Origin: G039954875 sp047528275
GTDB lineage: Bacteria; Bacteroidota; Bacteroidia; Flavobacteriales; Blattabacteriaceae
Direction of reading: 5' to 3'
Assembly (NCBI GenBank): GCA_047528275.1
Contig: CP180023.1
Coordinates: 868,001 to 932,000 of the forward strand
DNA: 64,000 nucleotides
Shown here: one piece after another, positions 1 to 10,859 of the stretch
Numbering within the stretch: the stretch's first letter is position 1
Layout of the letters: every line of letters begins with the position of its first letter
Position numbers and translations under genes: made by a program
Notes under the pieces: model-generated
What the model saw: only the letters and a program-made list of their open reading frames with translations
What the model was told of the DNA's origin: nothing
The model's database searches: none

Positions 1-470
1 TGAGCAAACCCTACTCCTATTCTCTCTGTGATATTTGTTCTGAGCTCTTGTATGATTTGGGCCCTTTTTTGAGCAAGTTGCGAATTGTCTATATTATCTG
101 TTTGGTAGGTGAATTCATCGAGAAATGTATCTATATTGACAGATCCTCTTTACTATCTCACTATATTGATTATATATATTAAAATAATTATAATTATATA
201 ATAAAGATATTTTTATTATACTTTTAATAAATTATCCATTGCAATAGAATTTTGCTCTACCTCATTTATGAGGTAGTATCTGTATTCTTGTATCAATTGA
301 GTATTAGGATCAACGTATATGAATACTTCGATATTAGGATTGTATTTCATGCATACCTTGATGTGCTCTATTTGAGCAGCGATCTCTTTAGGATTTTCCG
401 GTATGAAAAAATGAAGGGACTGTATAGATGTTTTTGTTTGTTATATTGTCATTATTTATATAATTAGTCT
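1..470 (-). pseudogene. Possible OmpA-like domain remnant
   Basis: Two stretches on the minus strand read like real protein although stops and AT-rich decay separate them. Around 460-230 there is a segment with NPNIEVFIYVDPNT, and around 148-1 one with YQTDNIDNSQLAQKRAQ followed by ITERIGVGFA. The second resembles the TDN...LSxxRAxxV...I..RI...GYG pattern of OmpA/MotB peptidoglycan-binding domains. The frame runs off the left edge. The family call is weak: the histidine/glycine part of the usual GHTDN motif is missing, and whether the two segments are one gene is an inference. Confidence 0.25.
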
Positions 471-635
471 ATATCATTCGATTCAAATATTTTTTTTTCG
501 AGTAAAGCTGTTCCCTATGTTTTCTATAGTCATGGTAGTATGTCAGTCGTATGTAGGGATTTCTCAAGGCTTATCCAATAGATATGGGTATCATCGAGTA
601 TTATATAATGGGTAGGTGGATTACATTTAATAGAA

Positions 636-655
636 CATTTTTTTTAAAAAAAATG
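636..655. repeat. Perfect CA-T8-A8-TG palindrome
   Basis: Eight T followed by eight A flanked by CA and TG, a perfect 20-base inverted repeat without a loop. Similar tracts occur at 2163-2180, 10107-10132, 13699-13724 and near 61273-61293. They could act as bidirectional U-rich terminators or be relics of terminators; no gene ends next to this one now. Confidence 0.5.
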
Positions 656-859
656 AAGCAACCTTATCTATATTGATAATGGGATTTTTCAGATTGATAA
701 ATTTCGCTTCAAATCAATATTTGAAATCTCAGAGGGTAGAGTATTTCTTTCTATTTTGAACTTAAAGTGAGAAAAAATATTACTCCAAAATAGCTTTGTA
801 TAAGAAGAACTGACCGGGACCTTCATTCGAATATATTCTTTTTTTGTCTGTTCTTTATT

Positions 860-1107
860 GTAGTCTCATATTTCGATGGTTTTTATAGATTTTATATGGA
901 GGTGATACAATCCAAAGGCTAGAGCGGTAAGGAGGATCTGATAAATCCTTAGAGTGAGATGCAGCTCATGAGTGATTTTATCAAAGAAGTTGACAACTCA
1001 GACAGTTCGGGCAATACATATCGGATCCGATCAGGTCTCCAACACTGATCAGAGCTATGGTAGTCAAGAATAAAAGAGAAGTTTTACCGGCTTGTGTTTC
1101 CATAGTG
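860..1107 (-). pseudogene. Bcr/CflA-type MFS drug efflux, N-terminal stub
   Basis: A minus-strand start at about 1107 opens METQAGKTSLLFLTTIAL, followed by GDLIGSDMYCPNCL and, after a frameshift, ITHELHLTLRIYQILLTALA. This is the first transmembrane segment, the (S/G)xDMYLPALP motif and the second segment of Bcr/CflA drug/proton antiporters, with ALPELS corrupted. Nothing recognisable of the remaining ten or so transmembrane segments follows. The stub is followed downstream by random-looking AT-rich sequence with a T8A8 palindrome at 636-655. Confidence 0.5.
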
Positions 1108-1376
1108 GGCTATTTAAAATGAACTTTTTCTTGATATTTAAACTTAGTCAGCGTTGTGATAAAGCCAACCTTAAAATACATAAGAAAAACTAAAAAATAA
1201 AGAAATATTTCTCATTACAAATTCCGCAATTTTGGTGATTTTTTTTTGTATTCCCCTCTATGAAACCTCATTTTTTTCTTAAAAAAAATCCCAGCCTGTG
1301 GATCCAATGTTTTCAAAAAAAAATATTTGGGTGTATAGAGCCCCAAATCCTTTGAGAGACTCATAAAAATTACCCT

Positions 1377-2489
1377 TTAATTCTGTTTTTTTTATAGTGA
1401 TAAACTGCTACGCTATTAAACATAATAGCAAAAACACCTGTAATGGCAAAGTGGGGCTATACTTCTCTCCAGCTACTAACTTTGATGATGATTATCCGTA
1501 TCAATTCAATGAAATAGCGATACGGATTCAAGAGCGTTGCTTTTTGTAAGGTGTTGGGCATGCTTCTTATCGGTGTCTAAATCCTACTGAGAAAGATAAA
1601 AATCATTATAAAAAGGAAGCTGATTAGCATAGCTTGTTGCTGATTTTGTAATAAGGTTGAGATCAACACTTCCATGCTTAAAATGACATTCAAGTACAGT
1701 ACTGAATAGCATTGCAATAAGCCGATTGACCATTGAACAATCACCCAATAGACAAGATGAATGATGATTAAAACTAGGCCAAAAATCATTATTTCCATTA
1801 TCTAAAAATGCATCAATTCAACTAAGATGAAGATGTATCTTTTGATTAGCGTTATACTGATCTGCTCTATTGTTCCGGTTTCTTTTTTCTTGACGATATT
1901 CAGGGTAGATATTAAACAACTGACCATCGTAAGCAGAATTGCTAAGACCCCTGTAGACATAAAGAGGGAATATTGAAGATGGGAGTTGTACTGATACTTT
2001 ATTTCAAGTCTTATTCGATTGGGTTTGTGCTGCGTTTTTTTACTATGATATCCTCATGAAATTATTCGATAACCTGCAAGAGATAGACCGTCTCAAGATT
2101 GGAACGTTCCCCATTGATAGCATTTAGCTGTGATGAATAGGGTACCACCCCTGTCGTTTTTGTTTTTTTTAAAAAAAAAATCTATCAAGGATTTCTAGTA
2201 GGATGTCTGATGCATGTTCCCGCACATCGGCCAATGTTTCTCGGTAAGAGCTTGCCGGATGTTTTAAGGTGAAACAGGCCGAAGTAGCTAATTTTTGTTT
2301 GAGTTGTTCGGAAAGTGTCAAACGATCTTAATTGATTATGCTGATCCTTAAATTCTTGACCTTATAGTTGGCCACTTTTAGAACTATCAATATCTGAATC
2401 AAGGGTACGATGAAGAGCACTTGTGAGATTCATTTATCTCGAAAAATCTACCGGAATTCTTTTTCGATCAGAAACCACAAGGATCTCAT
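1377..2489 (-). pseudogene. ABC-2 drug exporter permease, second copy (YbhR/YhhJ-like)
   Basis: Membrane permease subunit of an ABC-2 type exporter, dead. From a start at 2489 it reads MRSLWFLIEKEFR, stop, IFRDK, then VPLIQILI. Further on come QQQAMLISFLFIMIFIFLS (about 1600-1650) and the C-terminal block LNPYRYFIELIRIIIIK (about 1490-1540), ending near 1377 in a basic tail. These are the family's N-terminal cytoplasmic helix, the central TQQQA transmembrane block and the last conserved NPLRYFIE segment, in the right order over the right length (about 370 codons). Multiple stops and frameshifts break it. It directly follows the other permease, whose last codons reach about 2490. Confidence 0.72.
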
Positions 2490-3594
2490 GGTAGATACGT
2501 TTTGAGGTTTCGTATACTTCAGGATCAGTAGTGTACTACTCATGGTCAGTAAGGATAGGGTAGGTCTAATATACCTTCTCTTTTAATCATGATTCCCTTG
2601 AGTAGGTCGTAGTACCATTTTAAGAGAACAGGAACGGGATGAGCTGTAGCGGCTGGGGTATATTTCCGATTGGAAACATAAAAAACCACTGAAAATCAAT
2701 GTAGGTAAAAGCATTCCTATTAGAGAGATCAGTATGGTTCTCTGCTGTGATGTAGGGAGGTTTGAGGTGAGCAAACCCAAAAAGAGGTAAGTTATGATAA
2801 ATAAATCGCTTTCTCCCAAGAGCAGGAGGAGGCTTCCTTGTAGCGGGGATTTCAACAAGTATACGCTGATCAGTAGTATCATCAGGATGTTCTTCATCGA
2901 GAGGAGGAGTTAGGTAAAGTCTTGGCTAAAATGATTTTAATCGGGTTGATGGGTGAGGCTAATTAGAACTTTTATTGTACTGAGTTCTTTTTCTCGAACG
3001 ATGGAAATAATTATTATCATGCTACAGATCAGCATGAGGATCATTGTAATCATCCCTGGAACGAACTTGTAGGATCCGATTTATTGAGGATTGTAAAGCA
3101 TTTTGACTTAGGACTTGATCAGGCAAGGAGCTTTCATGGTAAAACCTTTTTTTTGAAACGATCTGATGATGTTTTCCATGTAATAAGAAAATGTTCTGAA
3201 TAGATTTGGATCGGAAATATCGTTTATAAATTATAGACTCACGGGTCTTTTAAACCTTTAGGAGTCTGTCAAAACTGTTTTAAATAATCAAAACCGATTG
3301 GTCGCCTCCGCTTTTTAAGGTGGGACCTATTTGCACCCTTCCTTCGATCAACTTTGGAGACGATAAAGTACTTGTTGGTGTAGATCTGGGCGATTAGCTT
3401 TCGGATTGAAACGTCTTTAGCTTGATCCAGGATGGTCACCTTGATGTGCTTGATTTCATTGCTTATAGGGTAAAGCAGAAGATCAGGATCTGCATGATTG
3501 GTATCAAGAAAAGCATCGAGAAGGTCTTCTAATTCCCTAGGATATATTTCCAATCCTTTTGTATAAAATATTGAAGGTTTTCACATGGGTTCAT
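2490..3594 (-). pseudogene. ABC-2 drug exporter permease, first copy (YbhS-like)
   Basis: Starts at ATG 3594 as MNPCENLQYFIQKDWKYILG, stop, then SMLFLIPIMQILIF. A second frame gives NEIKHIKVTILDQAKD (about 3400-3450), the periplasmic part after transmembrane segment 1, and another gives QQRTILISLIGMLLPTLIFSG (2690-2750), the central membrane block. Order and size match YbhS/YhhJ-type permeases. It lies between the ATPase remnants and the second permease on the same strand, the usual gene order ybhF-ybhS-ybhR. At least four frame changes are needed to read it, so it cannot be functional. Confidence 0.72.
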
Positions 3595-3599
3595 TTCTT

Positions 3600-4320
3600 T
3601 CGTCTAGCTTCGCGCACCAATGACACAAATACTTGCTCAAATCTTTTAGCTTGAAACTTTTCTTTGAGTTCGCTTGATTTCCCCAGTTCAGTGATTGCCT
3701 CATCGATTATGATAAAAACCAGATGGTAATATTTGGCTTCGTCCATATACTAGGTTCTGAGAAATACACTTATCCCTTAATGGGATTTTCTGTAGAGGAT
3801 TTCCCAGAATTCTCTCTACGCTATGGGGTCTATCCCACTCGTTGGCTCATTCAAAAACACTAAAGTGGGGGTAAATGCAACAAGACTACTGAGAAAGCTA
3901 ATTTTTGCTTGAAACCCAAAGAGAGGTTTTTCATTAGTTTGTTTAGCTGAGATTTCAGTTGTAATTCATGGGAAAATGCTTCGGTATTTTGTTTGATTTT
4001 GTCCGTGTTCAGGCCATAAATACCACTGTAAAATCTGATGTTTTCTCTGATGATTAAGTTCTCCTACAAGGAGAATTTTTAACTCATATAATCGATTTTT
4101 TTTAATCTATTCGACCTGGATGTAGACGTTGTATCCATTGAAAAAGACCTATTCTGAACTGGGTGTGCTCAAGCCGGTGAGCATCTGCATCGCTGTGGTC
4201 TTGCCTACTTCATTATCTTCATAAGAATCCAAAGATCTCTCCCTAGCATACATCGAAAATGATTAATCGACCGGCCTTGAAACCAGCCAAGATGCTCATT
4301 GAGTTCCAGGGTTTATATAA
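3600..4320 (-). pseudogene. ABC exporter ATPase domain 2 (YbhF-like, C-terminal half)
   Basis: Carries a Walker A region reading NEVGKTTAMQMLTGLSTPSS (about 4150-4210), where the expected GANGAGKTT has lost its first glycines. It is followed by FNGYNVY and, much further on, LVFLNEPTSGIDPIA (about 3810-3850), a Walker B/D-loop with Asp-Glu changed to Asn-Glu. With the ATPase upstream it would form the double ATPase of a YbhF-type drug exporter. Stops and frameshifts throughout. Confidence 0.65.
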
Positions 4321-4321
4321 C

Positions 4322-5110
4322 TCATCTCGTATCAATCTGAATGGGTTTTACGGCTTTGGTCATTTGGATCATGAAATAATCTTCTATATCGGATGGGATT
4401 TTTGAGAAATTAATTCCTTTAAACCTATTTCCTTTTAAGGTTTTTATTACCGTTTTGGCATCGATTGAATATTCCATGACCAAGTGATATGTTATGCTAA
4501 ATGGGTAGATTATTTTCACCTTTGGCAAGATCCTATCGCTCTGGAGTACATCAAACATATCTTTGGTTTGTAGGGTAAACAATTCGTACAGATAGGCCTT
4601 TATGGCACTTTTTTGTTTATCGATCTCTAAAATCTCTCCCTGGTAGACAGAGTGATGCGATTGCATAAGGTAGCCTCCATCCATATAAGGTGTCAATACC
4701 ACGATGGTGATGCCTTCTTTTTGTAATCGTTGGAGCATCGTCCAAAACTCTTATCTTGATATGGTATCTATGCCATTCGAGGACTCGTCTAGAAAAAGGA
4801 TTTTGGGTCAGCGGATTAGTGCACAGTATAGGGACAACTTTTGTTTCATCCCACCGGATAATTTTGCCAGCCAGACGGGTTTTGAAAGGAGCTAACTACT
4901 CCCAGGAATCCTCGATCAAGGGTGTATAAGCTTTGAGGTCGATTCGAAAAATATGGACAAATAAGTTGAGATTTTCCTCTACGCTAAGGTCTTATAAAGT
5001 GAAAATTTGTTTGGTATATAACCTAAGATGAGCCTAATTTTTTTTATAATGTTTAGTGATGTACCACCTTAGATTATTGTATTTCCTATATCAGGTCTAT
5101 AGATATTAAT
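4322..5110 (-). pseudogene. ABC exporter ATPase domain 1 (YbhF-like, N-terminal half)
   Basis: Reading from about 5110 the minus strand gives GYIPNKFSLYKTLAVEENL (Q-loop region), LAGKLSGGMKQKLSLYCALI (ABC signature, intact), PKILFLDESSNGIDTISR (Walker B/D-loop) and, in a 138-codon open stretch ending at 4322, LQKEGITIVVLTPYMD (the H-loop, histidine replaced) and YQGEILEIDKQ. The part with Walker A is missing or unreadable. Two stops and a frame change are visible. First gene of the dead exporter operon running to 1377. Confidence 0.7.
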
Positions 5111-6590
5111 CAAAATCTATATTATTATTATATTTATATTATTTTAACATCATATTAAATAGAATATTTTATTTATATTTACTTAGATAGAAATCCATTT
5201 CAATTAGATAGTTTATCCTCAGTTAAATCTTTTTTAATGTCCCAGGTTTGGATCTCACACATCTTTTTTTTAATTTTACTTAATAAGTACTCAACTTATT
5301 TATTTAATCTCACTTAGCTAAACACACCGTTTTTTTTTAATGTGCTGTCGTTTTTCAGTTGGACTTTCACCGCCGGCATAAACCAGATTTTCTCTTTTCT
5401 TTTTAATTTGGATGGTTTTAGGGATAAATTTGGCTTATTCCGAGATCCATGATACCCTACCTTTATATGTTTTGTAGTTATTCTCTCCGTCGTCGGGGAA
5501 GGATAGAGTAGGAAGTATTTCCCATTGGATATTATATAAATGGTTTGAGATATTTTTTTTTGCACATGTTGCCATAAAGTCCTAATTATCTCTTTGAAGA
5601 TAGGGAGTAAAGTTTTTATCCTCACTTTATAAACTCGAACATATTACCAATAGTATTGAGGGTTTTCATGAGGTTGGCTGTAAAATTAAGGAGAATAGTG
5701 TGCTTTTTTCTCTTATAATATAGCCTTATTTAAGTCCACTTGTCTGGTCTTGATGAGTATTCAAATGTATTATTATATAATTCACAATACATTATTTTTT
5801 TTATTATCAATATTCCGAGGTGTAATTTTTATTTTTTTGTTCATAACAAATCTTAAGTTTAGTGTTGGTTTTATATGAATCAAAATGTAATGATGATATC
5901 AAAGAAAAAGTCTTTATCTTCAAGTCACAAATGGTAAAAGAGTAATGGAGTCGAAAAGATAAAAATAATCAAATAGCTTTATTAATTTCGAAATCATCCT
6001 CACGTCGGAGTTTGGATTCAGCCTTTGAATTTGGGTAAGCGTTTCATGCTCCTTCTAATACCTCTATCTGCATACTTTGGTATTTATAGTACCATTTCAG
6101 TGATTAAATGGTACTCCTTTCTTTGTATACCTTATTGTATTATTCAGCTATTGTGGATTATAGTACTACTAATTGTTTGTTTTTTAACGAGTACTCGATG
6201 GTGGAAGTGCCTTATTGATTTATTTTTATATTTTTTATTTATATATTTTATTATTAGAATAAATTTGTTAATAATTTATTAAATTAAAGTTCATAAAATA
6301 GGTGAAGATGTTTTTATGAGAGTTTTATTCCTCATTGGAATATGGATTTTATATTTGATTAGGGCTGAAAGGATAGAGTGTATTAAGCGTTTTGCTCGTT
6401 AATTGTTTTTTAAGACTTTGATCTTTTATATCACCCAATCAAGGATCACTCACATAATCCGAGTGAGACGTGATGAAATTTTCTAGGATTTCATTTCTTT
6501 ATAGATATCTAGTAGGATGTCTTTTACGTTTAAGTAGAAGTGATTCTTTTCGCCGGTTTCTTTTTATTTCATATTTTTAGGTGAAATAAT
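5110..6590. other. Gene-free decayed stretch
   Basis: No family can be recognised. A 103-codon minus-strand open stretch (5314-5625) and an 85-codon plus-strand one (6025-6282, hydrophobic because of T-rich sequence) show no conserved motif and I do not call them genes. The sequence is AT-rich with long T runs. Confidence 0.5.
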
Positions 6591-8012
6591 TAAATAATCT
6601 GATTATAAATTCTTTTACTAATAACATTGATGGGAGTTATCTGCTTTTCATCTGTTTTATTGCTGTGATCGGAGAATTTTTATTTGATTTTGATACGGAT
6701 GTGATATCAGGGACGTTATCTTTTTTGATAGATGAGTTTCAATTTAATGCTCTGATGGAGGGTTAGTTTGTTAGTTCTGTTTTCTTAGGTTTGTATCGTT
6801 GGTGTGGTTGTTTTAGGTAAGTTGATTGATGCTTTTACGGTAGGAAAAAGGCCATGTTAATGTCTGGGTGGTATTCTTTCGGCCATTGGATGCATGTTGG
6901 TTGGATAATGCGTTCACTTTAATTTCCTTTCGTCTCATAGACGGTTTGGGTATAGGGGTATCTTCGATGATTTATCCTTTGTATATCAATGAATTTTCTC
7001 CGGCTGCGCTTAGGGGAAGTATGGTAAATTTCTATTAATTGGATATCACTTTATGTATTGTGGTGAAATATCATTTTGAATGATTAGTTGATTGAACTTT
7101 ATAAAACGTATGATTTCATATTTTTTAGCGATACATCCTTGTCGATGTATGTATGGTATGGCATGTTGGATATAGTTCTTGTATTGTTGCTTATTTTTTC
7201 AGTTTTGATCTTGCTCGTGCTCGAATTTGAACGCTAGCTTTTGTTTAAAGGACACGATGTGGAGGCCTTGCATATCCTGCAATAGATGCATCCTCTTGAG
7301 GTCGTTAAAGGCTGTTCTGTCTGAAATCAAGCGTATGATAACTAGAATAAAAATGATTTGAAATCGTTGTTTTCACTGGTATACAAGCTGGTTTTGATCA
7401 TTGGACTTTTACTCCCATTTTTTTTTGCAGGCATTAGGTATTAATGCTCTGATCTATCACGGTTCTTCTATATTGGATATAGGCTGATTTTCACTTGGAG
7501 ATCCCTTAGGTGGTCAAGTGGTCATCGGTATAGTGAATGTCATTTTTTCATAGTAAACAAATTGGGTTGTAGGTTTTTTTGCTCTCCACTAGTGTCAGTG
7601 GACCAGTATTATCCTTGTTGATCATTGTCTTATTGTTTTATGCCGATGTCACTTCAGGTGTATGGATTTTGGTTTTCATTCTGTTTTTTATCACCTGTTT
7701 TTCTTTTTATTTCGGTACGGTTTGTTGGATCATCATAGGAAAGATATTTCCCATATCGATACGCGCTAGGGCTGTCTCCTTAGAGAGAATATAAATATGG
7801 TTACTAATTTTTTGTAGGGTAACTGACTCCTATAATATTGAAAAGTTATCATTGGAATCCTGCTGCTATTTTTTGGACTTTTACCGTTTTATGTGCATCT
7901 GCCCTTTAACTCAATTGGAAGCTCATCGCTAAGAACAAAGGGAAATTTTTCGAAGATATCCAAGCTTACTGGAGGTATAAGGCTAGTAAAAAGAAGCTAA
8001 TTCGGTACGGAT
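6590..8012 (+). pseudogene. XylE-like MFS sugar/proton symporter
   Basis: Remnant of a major-facilitator sugar porter. In order: LFICFIAVIGEFLFDFDTDV (family: GGxLFGFDTAVISG), LSFLIDEFQFNALMEG, GRKKAMLMSG (loop 2-3), GYLR...YISEF-like block near 6990, NALIYHGSSILD (7450-7480, helix 7), and a 71-codon open stretch with LSLLIIVLLFYADVTSGVWI, GTVCWIIIGKIFPISIRARA (7720-7770), the signature before helix 11. Full-length order (about 470 codons) but with a dozen stops or shifts. Followed by a dead aldehyde dehydrogenase on the same strand. Confidence 0.8.
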
Positions 8013-8135
8013 AAAAATTTATAATAATATTAAAATTATTAAAAGTTATAAAATTTTTAATAAAATAAGAGTCGTTTTCATCACATCTTTTCTCTCCTAA
8101 ATCAAATTCAATTTAATCTAAGAATCATTCACTTT

Positions 8136-9627
8136 AAATGTTATGGTCTATCGGCCGAGCTTCAAATAAAAGTATGATAACTATATCGGTGGGAAATTTC
8201 TCCTTCGAGCATCGGGTGAATATTTTTGAAGACACTTCATTAATAGATTGCTAATTGATTACACGTATGGTTTGCTCTAAGGTACCCAATGTCGAAAAAA
8301 ACCCTTAACGAAGCCCATTAAGTATTCCCAATATGGAGCAAAATTCCTGTAGTTGAAAGGAGTCGGATCATGTTTCAAATATCTAGTAGAATAGAAGATA
8401 ATCTTGACTATCTAGCTGTAGTAAAAATTATATACAATGGTAAAATCTTCTCTGAGTTGGTCAATGGAGATTTGATTTTACCACTGACTCTTCCTCTTCT
8501 ACTTTCCTAGTGTGATACGTGCAGAAGAAGGTGTGGCGACCGATATGGATGGGCCAATATCTTATCGTTGATCATTAAAGACTCTGTTGGCGTAGTCGGT
8601 CAAGTCATCCCTTGGGACTTTCCTTTGGTGATGTTAACCTGGAAGATGGCACCTGCTATGGTTATTGTCTGTACTATAATAATCAAACTAGCTGAACAGA
8701 CTCTGATATCAGCTATCGTATTGATTGAGTTGATCGGTGAATTGATCCAGCCAGGAGTAGTCAACATAATGAATGGATTTAGTAGAGAATCCGGAAAACC
8801 TTTAGTACAGTCGCCTTCTATCAGTAAGATAGTCTTTACAGGAGAGATTATCACTTGGCGGCTTATTATTTAGTATGCTACTGAAAATATGATCCTTGTG
8901 ACGATGGGGCTGGATGGCAAATCGCCAATATCTTCTTCCCATCCATCATGAATGCAGACGATGAGTTCTTTAATAAATGTGTGCAAGGTGCCACAGGGTT
9001 TGTGGACAATGAGTAAGAAATCTGTAGCAGCCTTTCACGTATTTGGTACATAAGTCGATCTATGAGAAATTTGTCCTGCATCTGATCCGGAGTATAAAAG
9101 CCGTCCAAGTCGGTTATCTTTTGGATAAAAACTCGATGATAGGATCCCCCCAGGCCTCCAAAGATTAGTTTGAAAAAGTCCTCCCCTATATCGATATAGG
9201 GAGGAAAGAAGATACCGAGGTGCTGAATGGAAGAAAAGCTCTTGACTTGGATGTTTAATTGAAAGGTGCTATATTATATCCAGCACACTATTTTGAAAGG
9301 GCATAATAATATGTCCGTCTTTTAAGAAGAAATTTTCAGTCCAGTGGTTTGGATCACTACTTTCAAAACCACTGAGAAAATCATTGCGATAGGCAATTAT
9401 ACCCTTTATGAATTGACTGCTGCTGTATAGTAATTGATACCCACGGAATCATATCAGGTTCCGAAGGTTATACAAGCTGGATGTATTTGGGTTAATTGCT
9501 ATCATGTCTATCCTGCTTATGCACTTTTTGAGGATATAAAAAATCTGGATTTAGTAAAGAAGCCCATAAGATGATACTCGATAGTTACCGTCAGACTAAA
9601 AATATTTTGATCTTATTACGATAAAAA
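8136..9627 (+). pseudogene. NAD(P)-dependent aldehyde dehydrogenase
   Basis: Near full-length remnant. The N-terminus is shredded, but EDNLDYLA (about 8390) is readable. A 101-codon open stretch starting at 8568 carries VGVVGQVIPWDFPLVMLTWK (substrate/NAD domain), KLAEQT (KPAEQT), GVVNIMNGF and FTGE. After a stop comes LELGGKS corrupted to MGLDGKS, then a region aligning with CxxxxR but with the catalytic cysteine segment garbled (about 8980-9010). Near 9575 HKMILDSYRQTKNILIL is the C-terminal HKMMLxxYRxTKxxL tail. This class is usually paired with a DUF779 gene, as here. Function lost. Confidence 0.85.
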
Positions 9628-9659
9628 GGCTTGAAGTCCTTTCATAAAATGGATCACTG

Positions 9660-9965
9660 TATTGTTCTTTCTAAGAAAGAATTATATTCAAACGGATAAA
9701 CGCTACTGAGAGAGCTAAACGATTTATCGGTAAATTCAAAGCCAATTATAGTGTGTTGATATTTCATTAAAGTGGAGGTTGCTGTAACGCTTCTAGTCCG
9801 ATGTATTATCCTAAAGGTTAATTCCGTATCGGTTGGTCCGATATCCGTCTAGGTAAGTAGAAGGTTCTGACTTTTATATGTCGGTCGATCAATTCGAGTA
9901 CTGACAATATATGCACCTTACTTTGAATATGAGAGAAGGTGAGAGGATATATTTTTACTGTAAAT
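9660..9965 (+). pseudogene. DUF779 family protein
   Basis: Reads ATERAKRFIGKFKANYSVLI, FH, stop, SGGCCNASSPMYYPKG, stop, FRIGWSDIRLG, then after frame changes the YMSxDQFEYW and MHLTLNMREG segments. The SGGCCxxSxPMCYP motif is the hallmark of this small family, which in bacteria sits beside acetaldehyde dehydrogenases, as it does here. Two internal stops and at least two frameshifts make it dead. Confidence 0.8.
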
Positions 9966-10106
9966 CCATTATTATTATCTATTTTTCATCCATTCTTGTT
10001 TATTTACTCAAGGAAATGTGTACAATTTTGATTCTATTGATAATACAATGCATCCTTAGCATAGGTTTAAAAATGTTTTCCTGCCTTGAATTTCAGGATG
10101 GGGTAG

Positions 10107-10132
10107 GGTTATTTTTTTTTAAAAAAATAACC
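10107..10132. repeat. GGTTA-T/A tract palindrome
   Basis: Inverted repeat GGTTAT(n)A(n)TAACC, 26 bases, between the DUF779 and short-chain dehydrogenase remnants, 20 bases before the ATG of the latter. Its AT core plus short flanking GC-containing arms resemble the other T/A palindromes of the window; probably a terminator relic. Confidence 0.45.
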
Positions 10133-10151
10133 TTTAAAATTATATTAATTT

Positions 10152-10859
10152 ATGCAGGATTCTAGTATTCAAGACAAAGTGATCCTCATCTCAAGAGGTA
10201 GTAGTGGTATAGAAGAAGCTACGGCTAAGTTGGTAGAAGAGTAAGGGGATAAAATACCCTTAGTGTGAATAGATTAGGGAAATTGAAGAAGTTTAGCACT
10301 GAGTTAATCTCAAATACGATGCACATCAACTTGAATGTAAGTTAATGATCATCAGCTAAAGTTTTGTTCAAAAAGTTATGGATAAGTACGGACGCCTCGA
10401 TGTAGTCTATGTCAATACAGTCATCATACCCGTATTTGATCTGGTAACAGTGATAGAAGATTCTAAAGCTTTAGATCGGGACGATGGAAGATTTGAGATT
10501 AGGATGATCGATATCAATTCTATCTGTTGGCGACTTTTCTCTTTTCGTCTGAAAGACCGATGCAGGTTTTAAAGTGTATTACGGGATCAAATTTTTTATC
10601 AGTGGCTTCATGGAAACTCTTTGTGATGAATTGGCCTTGGCTGAAAAAAAAGATTAAGGTGACAATAGTATTCCCAGCTTATATGCATACTATTCTGAAG
10701 GATACGATCACTGATGCAAAAGTTGTAGCGGCTTTCGATGAGTTTGATAAATCAGGACCGTTTTTACAACTGATAGATATCGTTCGTTAGGTGATTCATG
10801 TCATCTTTCAACCTGATCATATGACAGTCAACGAGATCTTCGTACGTGTAGTGAAATAA
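10152..10859 (+). pseudogene. Short-chain dehydrogenase/reductase
   Basis: Starts MQDSSIQDKVILISRGSSGI, the TGGxSGIG nucleotide-binding motif with a degraded first Gly, then EEATAKLVEE and a stop. A second open stretch gives MDKYGRLDVVYVNTVIIPVF (family: KYGRLDVLVNNAGIMP, with NNAG destroyed). Later frames hold a corrupted YxxxK region and, near the end, FNPDHMTVNEIFVRVVK-like sequence ending with TAA at 10857. It closes the sugar porter, aldehyde dehydrogenase, DUF779 row on the same strand. Confidence 0.8.

Noticed and set aside
3269..3553. 94-codon minus-strand frame as a separate gene
   Set aside because: Its ISNEIKHIKVTILDQAKD segment belongs to the ABC-2 permease remnant read in another frame before it.
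6025..6282. Hydrophobic 85-codon plus-strand frame
   Set aside because: T-rich sequence gives Leu/Ile/Phe by composition alone; no motif or start context supports a gene.
8600..8854. 84-codon open frame on the minus strand
   Set aside because: Antisense shadow of the aldehyde dehydrogenase remnant, whose plus-strand motifs are unmistakable.
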